A stretch of DNA of 7,834 nucleotides. Origin: Paracoccaceae bacterium (lineage in GTDB: Bacteria > Pseudomonadota > Alphaproteobacteria > Rhodobacterales > Rhodobacteraceae). A program made the translations under genes and the position numbers. Where the stretch lies: the NCBI GenBank assembly GCA_002746395.1, contig NVXA01000001.1, positions 133,306 through 141,139 on the forward strand, written 5' to 3'. Each line of letters begins with the position of its first letter. Position 1 is the stretch's first letter. The notes under the pieces were generated by a model. That model searched no databases and was not told the DNA's origin. It saw only the letters and a list, made by a program, of their open reading frames with translations. Below, in pieces: positions 4,691 through 7,834 of the stretch.

Positions 4691-5139
4691 AACGATTCCG
4701 CGCTGAAATTACCGATGTTACCCAGCATTTGTTCCCAGAAACTTAGGGAACGGCCACCCGTCGGAGTTTCACCTGTGTTCAGATCGACAACAATACCATT
4801 TTCCAGACCGTACGTGTTCACGGCGGCCACACGGTTTGTACCATCAAAGCTGATCGCCAATATCTGGCGATCGGTCACTTTAGGGGCAAGGAAGGCAAGT
4901 GTGCTGACGGTGTAGGACACATAGTACCACGAATTGTCGCCCTCAACGCCTTTGCTGGTGGGTTCACCCAAGCGTTCCAGAACGGACGCTTTGGTATCAG
5001 AGCCAACAGCCAGCGCAGACACATCGGCGGCGACGGGCAAGTATCCGTGGGTATTCACGATCGGCACACAACCGCCGAGGATTACGATGCCTCCGAGTGT
5101 GGCGGCCAAAACTGTTTTTTGAAACTTGCTACGTGCCAT
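4684..5139 (-). CDS. bamE: Outer-membrane assembly lipoprotein BamE (SmpA/OmlA family)
   Basis: A 151-residue lipoprotein. The N-terminus has basic residues (MARSKFQK), a hydrophobic stretch (about 9-21) and the lipobox LGGC with Cys24 as the lipidation site. The mature part begins with VPIVNTHGYLP (25-35), the NxHGY motif typical of the family, then VGSDTKASVLERLGEPTS (46-63), the SmpA/OmlA helix in which 'G-x-S-K-x-x-V-x-x-x-L-G-x-P' is conserved. It is followed by WYYVSYTV and LAISFDGTNRVAAV, the beta strands of the fold. BamE is known to support BamA and BamD in inserting beta-barrel proteins into the outer membrane. The start ATG has GAGGG (5148-5144) just upstream. Like other alphaproteobacterial members it is longer than the ~113-residue E. 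coli protein. It is divergent from the yceD-rpmF-plsX-fabH cluster and shares a palindrome-bearing upstream region with it. Confidence 0.9.
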   Translation of the reverse strand: MARSKFQKTVLAATLGGIVILGGCVPIVNTHGYLPVAADVSALAVGSDTKASVLERLGEPTSKGVEGDNSWYYVSYTVSTLAFLAPKVTDRQILAISFDGTNRVAAVNTYGLENGIVVDLNTGETPTGGRSLSFWEQMLGNIGNFSAESFI

Positions 5140-5172
5140 TTTACCCTCGTGTAAATACCGAATACTCTTGCT

Positions 5173-5201
5173 CGCACCCTTTGTGCGTGGTCTAAACCAC
5201 G
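5173..5201. promoter_or_regulatory. Two abutting palindromes in the bamE/yceD intergenic region; possible operator
   Basis: CGCAC/GTGCG (5173-5177 and 5183-5187) touches CGTGGT/ACCACG (5186-5191 and 5196-5201), which is centred on CTAA. The core GTGGTCTAAACCAC resembles, from memory, the TGGTCTAGACCA sites bound by HutC-subfamily GntR regulators, with one central difference. It lies at roughly -48 to -33 relative to a yceD start inferred from the TACAAT box. Confidence 0.35.
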
Positions 5202-5221
5202 AATCTTGGCGCGCCTTGCGC

Positions 5222-5227
5222 TACAAT
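5222..5227 (+). promoter_or_regulatory. Possible -10 box for the yceD transcript
   Basis: TACAAT matches five of six -10 consensus bases and would start RNA near 5234, eleven bases before the first ATG of yceD. No convincing -35 is found at 16-18 bases; the region there (5198-5205) overlaps the CGTGGT palindrome, so activation by a bound regulator is conceivable. Confidence 0.3.
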
Positions 5228-5244
5228 CCCCTTTTCGGCACGAT

Positions 5245-5826
5245 ATGACAATGGCAGAAACGATCAAAACCCAAAACCCAAAACCCGAGTTTTCGCGGCC
5301 CCTTAAGGTCTCGAAGTTGAATAACACCGTGGATTACGAATTCGAGGAGGTTCCTTCGGAGGGCGAGACCAACGCGATGGCAGCGCTGTTCGATGTGGTT
5401 TCCATACGGAAAGTGCGGTTTTCAGGGGCTATTTCCCCGTTCGAGGACGAGGGCTGGCTGCTGGAAGGCAAGCTGGGCGCGTCCATCTCGCAGAATTGCG
5501 TGGTAACGCTGGAACGGGTTCGCACGCGTCTTGAACTGGATGTGCGGCGAATATTCACGCCTATGGCAACACCGGAGGAGAACGAAATCACGCTGGATGC
5601 CTCCCATAACGATGAATTGGAACCGCTAGGCAAGGAAATTGACCTTGGTTTGGTGGCAATGGAAGCACTGGCGCTAGCGATTCCCGAATACCCGCGCATT
5701 GAAGGGGCGGCGCTGCCTGAGGCCAGCTTTTCACCCCCCGATACCGCAGATATCGAGGAAGATGCCCCCAAAGCCTTCGCTGGTCTGGCTGCATTGAAGG
5801 AAAAACTGTCGAATCCGGATGAATAG
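5245..5826 (+). CDS. DUF177/YceD family protein, 23S rRNA/50S accumulation factor
   Basis: A protein of 193 residues from ATG 5245, or 191 from ATG 5251. The frame also runs back to TTG 5206, but that would place the start upstream of the likely -10 box TACAAT, so the ATGs are preferred; neither has a clear SD. Recognisable family parts are FSRPLKVSKL near the N-terminus, ISQNCVVTLERV (81-92) with the single conserved Cys85, DLGLVAMEALALAIPEYPR (133-151) and AFAGLAALKEKL (177-188). The C-terminal 'F-A-x-L-A-x-L-K' is a strong DUF177 mark. In E. coli YceD is needed for normal accumulation of 23S rRNA, and it is encoded beside rpmF in many bacteria, as here. It is cytoplasmic, acidic in the C-terminal third and has no signal peptide. 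Its biochemical activity is not established. Confidence 0.88.
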   Translation: MTMAETIKTQNPKPEFSRPLKVSKLNNTVDYEFEEVPSEGETNAMAALFDVVSIRKVRFSGAISPFEDEGWLLEGKLGASISQNCVVTLERVRTRLELDVRRIFTPMATPEENEITLDASHNDELEPLGKEIDLGLVAMEALALAIPEYPRIEGAALPEASFSPPDTADIEEDAPKAFAGLAALKEKLSNPDE

Positions 5827-5839
5827 AGGCAGAAAGTCC

Positions 5840-5867
5840 TTGCGGTTTTTCTAATTTGGAGTATTTA
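5840..5867 (+). promoter_or_regulatory. Possible promoter for rpmF-plsX-fabH
   Basis: TTGCGG (5840-5845) with TATTTA (5862-5867) after 16 bases. It lies in the 150-base gap between yceD and rpmF, so it would give a leader of about 100 bases. The -35 keeps TTG; the -10 matches four of six positions. The gap itself holds no gene that I can see. Confidence 0.3.
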
Positions 5868-5936
5868 TCCGGCTTCGTTTCCTGTTCAGGTTTGCGGCGC
5901 TCTTGCATCGGTATTGCAGGACTTGTGGATGCTGAA

Positions 5937-5957
5937 TGTCGGGGGTTTTGCCCCACA
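5937..5957 (+). other. Hairpin upstream of the rpmF ribosome binding site
   Basis: TGT and GGGG (5937-5939, 5942-5945) pair with CCCC and ACA (5951-5954, 5955-5957) around a TTTTG loop, with a two-base bulge. It ends nine bases before the GAGG of rpmF (5967-5970). It could shape translation of L32, or be incidental. It is not followed by a T-tract, so it does not look like a terminator. Confidence 0.3.
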
Positions 5958-5976
5958 CTAAAATTAGAGGTCCGTT

Positions 5977-6180
5977 ATGGCTGTTCCTAAGAGTAAGATC
6001 ACACGTATGAAACGTGGCATGCGCCGTTCGCACGATGCACTAACTGCATTTAACCCGAATGAGTGTTCAAACTGTGGCGAATTGAAACGCCCGCATCACG
6101 TATGTAGTGCCTGTGGCCACTATGCTGAGCGTGAAGTCGTGACTATGGTCGAAGAAAACTTCGACGAAGACGCAGCGTAA
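5977..6180 (+). CDS. rpmF: 50S ribosomal protein L32 (zinc-binding form)
   Basis: A 67-residue protein of the large ribosomal subunit. The N-terminus [20 protein letters not shown] is the classic L32 signature and is strongly basic. Four cysteines form a zinc ribbon: Cys30 and Cys33 (ECSNCG), Cys43 and Cys46 (VCSACG). This is the zinc-binding form; E. coli L32 has lost these cysteines. The tail (EENFDEDAA) is acidic, a common alphaproteobacterial extension. The start ATG has AGAGG (5966-5970) six bases upstream. The gene sits 150 bases after yceD and 23 bases before plsX, the usual yceD-rpmF-plsX-fabH order, so ribosome and membrane-lipid genes are probably co-transcribed. Confidence 0.97.
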   Translation: MAVPKSKITRMKRGMRRSHDALTAFNPNECSNCGELKRPHHVCSACGHYAEREVVTMVEENFDEDAA

Positions 6181-6203
6181 GAAACAATCGAGGTTAGTCC
6201 GGT

Positions 6204-7301
6204 ATGACGATAGACGCAGACCGGACTGATTCCCCCCCCAGCGATTCCATCGTTATTTCGATTGACGCGATGGGTGGTGAAGGTGGCCTAAGTGCCATCA
6301 TTGGCGGCATGGAAATGTCGACCGCAATAAACCCAGACATCAAATTCCTCGTTCATGGTGATTCGACCAAGCTTAATGCGCTTTTGGCAGACAAGCCCGC
6401 GTTGGCTGCACGAGTCGAAGTGCTGCATTCCGATAAAGTCATCGCGATGGACGAAAAACCGACACGCGCCCTGCGTAGCGGCAAAGGGTCGAGCATGTGG
6501 AACGCTGTGAACAGCGTGAAACAGGGCGAGGCTGCCGTTACTGTGTCTTGTGGTAACACGGGCGCGCTTATGGCGATTTCTATGCTGCAATTACGCAAGC
6601 TGCCTGGTGTTAAACGCCCGGCAATCGCGGTTCTGTGGCCCTCGCGCAATCCATCCGGCTTTAACGTCATGCTGGATATGGGCGCGGACATCAAAGCCGA
6701 CCCCGAAGATTTGCTGCAATATGCGATCATGGGGGCCAGCTATGCACGCAACGGTCTGGATGTGAAACGCCCACGCGTCGGGCTGTTGAATATCGGTACA
6801 GAAGATAACAAAGGCCGCCCCGAGCTTCAAGAAGCCGCCGAGCTGATCAAGACAGCGCAAGATGGAAGCGATCTGGAGTATATCGGATTTGTCGAGGGCA
6901 GCGACCTGCCAGCCGACCGCGTGGACATTATTGTTACCGACGGGTTTACCGGCAATGTCGCGCTAAAAGCCGCCGAAGGCACTGCGCGGCTGGTGGGCGA
7001 GTTTATCCGCGAGGCGTTTACGCACTCAACGCTGGCGCGGATTTCTGCGGTTCTGGCAATTGGGCCGCTAAAGCGGTTAAAAAACCGGATTGATCCACGG
7101 CGCAGCAACGGCGGCGTTTTTCTGGGTTTGAACGGAACTGTCATTAAATCACATGGTGGATCTGACGAAGTCGCGTTTTGCGCCGCGATCAAGCTGGCAA
7201 ATACATTGGCGCAAAACGGATTTACCGAAAAACTGGCAGCACGGGTTGCATCCGCCGCGGCGGCCAGCAAGAATACAACATCTGAAACAAACGAGGCGTA
7301 A
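6204..7301 (+). CDS. plsX: Phosphate acyltransferase PlsX (acyl-ACP:phosphate transacylase)
   Basis: A 365-residue peripheral membrane enzyme that transfers an acyl chain from acyl-ACP to phosphate, making acyl-phosphate for PlsY, the first acyltransferase of phospholipid synthesis. Conserved blocks are ISIDAMGGEGG (18-28), RSGKGSSMWNAV (91-102), VSCGNTGALMA (114-124), GLLNIGTEDNKG (193-204), GFVEGSDLP (228-236) and DIIVTDGFTGNVALK (241-255), all in the expected order. The N-terminus is about ten residues longer than in E. coli. It includes a run of eight Cs (6232-6239) in codons 10-13, a possible slippage site. The C-terminus ends in an Ala-rich, low-complexity tail. GAGG at 6190-6193 is the likely SD. 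It lies 23 bases after rpmF and its stop is three bases before the fabH ATG, so plsX and fabH are almost certainly co-transcribed. Confidence 0.97.
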   Translation: MTIDADRTDSPPSDSIVISIDAMGGEGGLSAIIGGMEMSTAINPDIKFLVHGDSTKLNALLADKPALAARVEVLHSDKVIAMDEKPTRALRSGKGSSMWNAVNSVKQGEAAVTVSCGNTGALMAISMLQLRKLPGVKRPAIAVLWPSRNPSGFNVMLDMGADIKADPEDLLQYAIMGASYARNGLDVKRPRVGLLNIGTEDNKGRPELQEAAELIKTAQDGSDLEYIGFVEGSDLPADRVDIIVTDGFTGNVALKAAEGTARLVGEFIREAFTHSTLARISAVLAIGPLKRLKNRIDPRRSNGGVFLGLNGTVIKSHGGSDEVAFCAAIKLANTLAQNGFTEKLAARVASAAAASKNTTSETNEA

Positions 7302-7304
7302 ACC

Positions 7305-7834
7305 ATGAGCGTGATCCGCGCGGTAGTAAAAGGCTGTGGCCATTACCTTCCTGAAAGGGTTGTGGAAAACGAAGAGTTTACCAAAACGCTTGATACTTCT
7401 GACGAATGGATTCGCGCCCGCACGGGCATTGAACGCCGCCATTTCGCGGCCGACGGTCAAAAGACATCCGATCTGGCATTTGAAGCGGCAACCATGGCGT
7501 TAAAAAACGCAGGCATGACGGGCGCTGATCTGGATGCCATTGTTTTGGCGACGGCGACACCGGACCAGACATTTCCGTCAACGGCTACACGACTGCAACA
7601 CGCGCTTGGAATGACGGGCGGGTTTGCATTTGACCTTCAGGCAGTTTGCGCCGGATTCATATATTCGTTGGCCAACGCAACAGCATTGATCGAGTCCGGT
7701 CATGCCAAAACGGTGATGGTCGTAGGTGCCGAGACATTCTCGCGTATCATTGATTTCACCGACCGTGGCACATGTGTGTTGTTTGGCGACGGTGCCGGTG
7801 CGCTTATTTTACAAGCCGAGGAAAGCGATGGCAC
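7305..7834 (+). CDS. fabH: Beta-ketoacyl-ACP synthase III, N-terminal part (runs off the window)
   Basis: The frame opens at ATG 7305 and remains open for 176 codons to the window edge; family members are about 320 residues. FabH condenses acetyl-CoA with malonyl-ACP to begin fatty-acid synthesis. The N-terminus gives VKGCGHYLPERVVEN (8-22), then TSDEWIRARTGIERR (31-45), the classic KAS III hallmark. Further on are ATATPDQTFPSTA (82-94), DLQAVCAGFIYSL (110-122) with the active-site Cys115, VVGAETFSR and FGDGAGALIL. The second half, with the catalytic His and Asn, lies outside. GAGG at 7293-7296, inside the end of plsX, is the probable SD with eight bases of spacing. Placement directly after plsX matches the conserved order, where ihfA often follows. 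Confidence 0.96.
   Translation, partial: MSVIRAVVKGCGHYLPERVVENEEFTKTLDTSDEWIRARTGIERRHFAADGQKTSDLAFEAATMALKNAGMTGADLDAIVLATATPDQTFPSTATRLQHALGMTGGFAFDLQAVCAGFIYSLANATALIESGHAKTVMVVGAETFSRIIDFTDRGTCVLFGDGAGALILQAEESDG

Noticed and set aside
5206..5244. A TTG start at 5206 for the DUF177 protein
   Set aside because: It lies upstream of the likely -10 box TACAAT and lacks an SD. The added residues (ARLALQSPFRHD) do not look like the family.
5827..5976. A hidden small gene or a known ribosomal-protein leader motif between yceD and rpmF
   Set aside because: No start codon with an SD and coding-like frame is present, and I do not recognise a described L32 leader structure. Only a possible promoter and one hairpin could be supported.
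6827..7306. Minus-strand open frames opposite plsX (also 6288-6590 and 6353-6730)
   Set aside because: They are antisense shadows of an intact plsX, overlap one another, and have no independent signals.
1..7834. CRISPR array, tRNA or rRNA gene, insertion sequence, integrase or attachment site
   Set aside because: I looked for regularly spaced repeats, cloverleaf-like or rRNA-like sequence, transposase motifs and terminal inverted repeats on both strands, and found none. The AT-rich gene at 1037-1660 has no flanking direct repeats that I could see.

Overview
The window looks like chromosomal DNA of a marine alphaproteobacterium, most likely a member of the Rhodobacterales (Roseobacter group). 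This rests on gene content and order: lipoprotein BamE divergent from DUF177/YceD, then L32, PlsX and FabH; a RibH2-type lumazine synthase under an FMN riboswitch; an overlapping pyrC-pyrE pair; and an OlsB/GlsB-type aminolipid N-acyltransferase. No tools or database searches were used, so the lineage is inferred.

Layout. Positions 1-201 hold the 3' end of a glutathione S-transferase gene. It converges on ribH2 (220-654, minus strand). The ribH2 leader (655 to about 867) carries a complete FMN riboswitch, an intrinsic terminator and a strong Shine-Dalgarno (SD) site. Next is an AT-rich, plus-strand gene for an unrecognised membrane-anchored protein (annotated 1037-1660), whose open frame runs upstream of any standard start codon. 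Then come pyrC and pyrE (1727-3453), which overlap by 4 bases. They converge on an OlsB-like N-acyltransferase gene (3461-4183, minus). From the opposite side of a short intergenic region, msrB (4279-4674) is read on the plus strand and converges on bamE (4684-5139, minus). Divergent from bamE lies the cluster yceD/DUF177 (5245-5826), rpmF (5977-6180), plsX (6204-7301) and fabH (7305 to the window edge).

How the genes work together. The last cluster links ribosome assembly (YceD, L32) with the start of fatty-acid and phospholipid synthesis (FabH begins acyl chains; PlsX makes acyl-phosphate). The OlsB-like enzyme also draws on acyl-ACP, and BamE belongs to the outer-membrane assembly machine, so the right half is dominated by envelope and lipid functions. 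The left half is vitamin and nucleotide biosynthesis: lumazine synthase for riboflavin, dihydroorotase and orotate phosphoribosyltransferase for UMP.

Most of the window is ordinary housekeeping DNA. The parts worth a second look are the ribH2 leader, where the riboswitch, terminator and SD share complementary segments; the AT-rich orphan membrane protein with an ambiguous start; the palindromes between bamE and yceD; and short repeats at the convergent gene ends. I found no convincing new multi-gene system, mobile element or CRISPR array.
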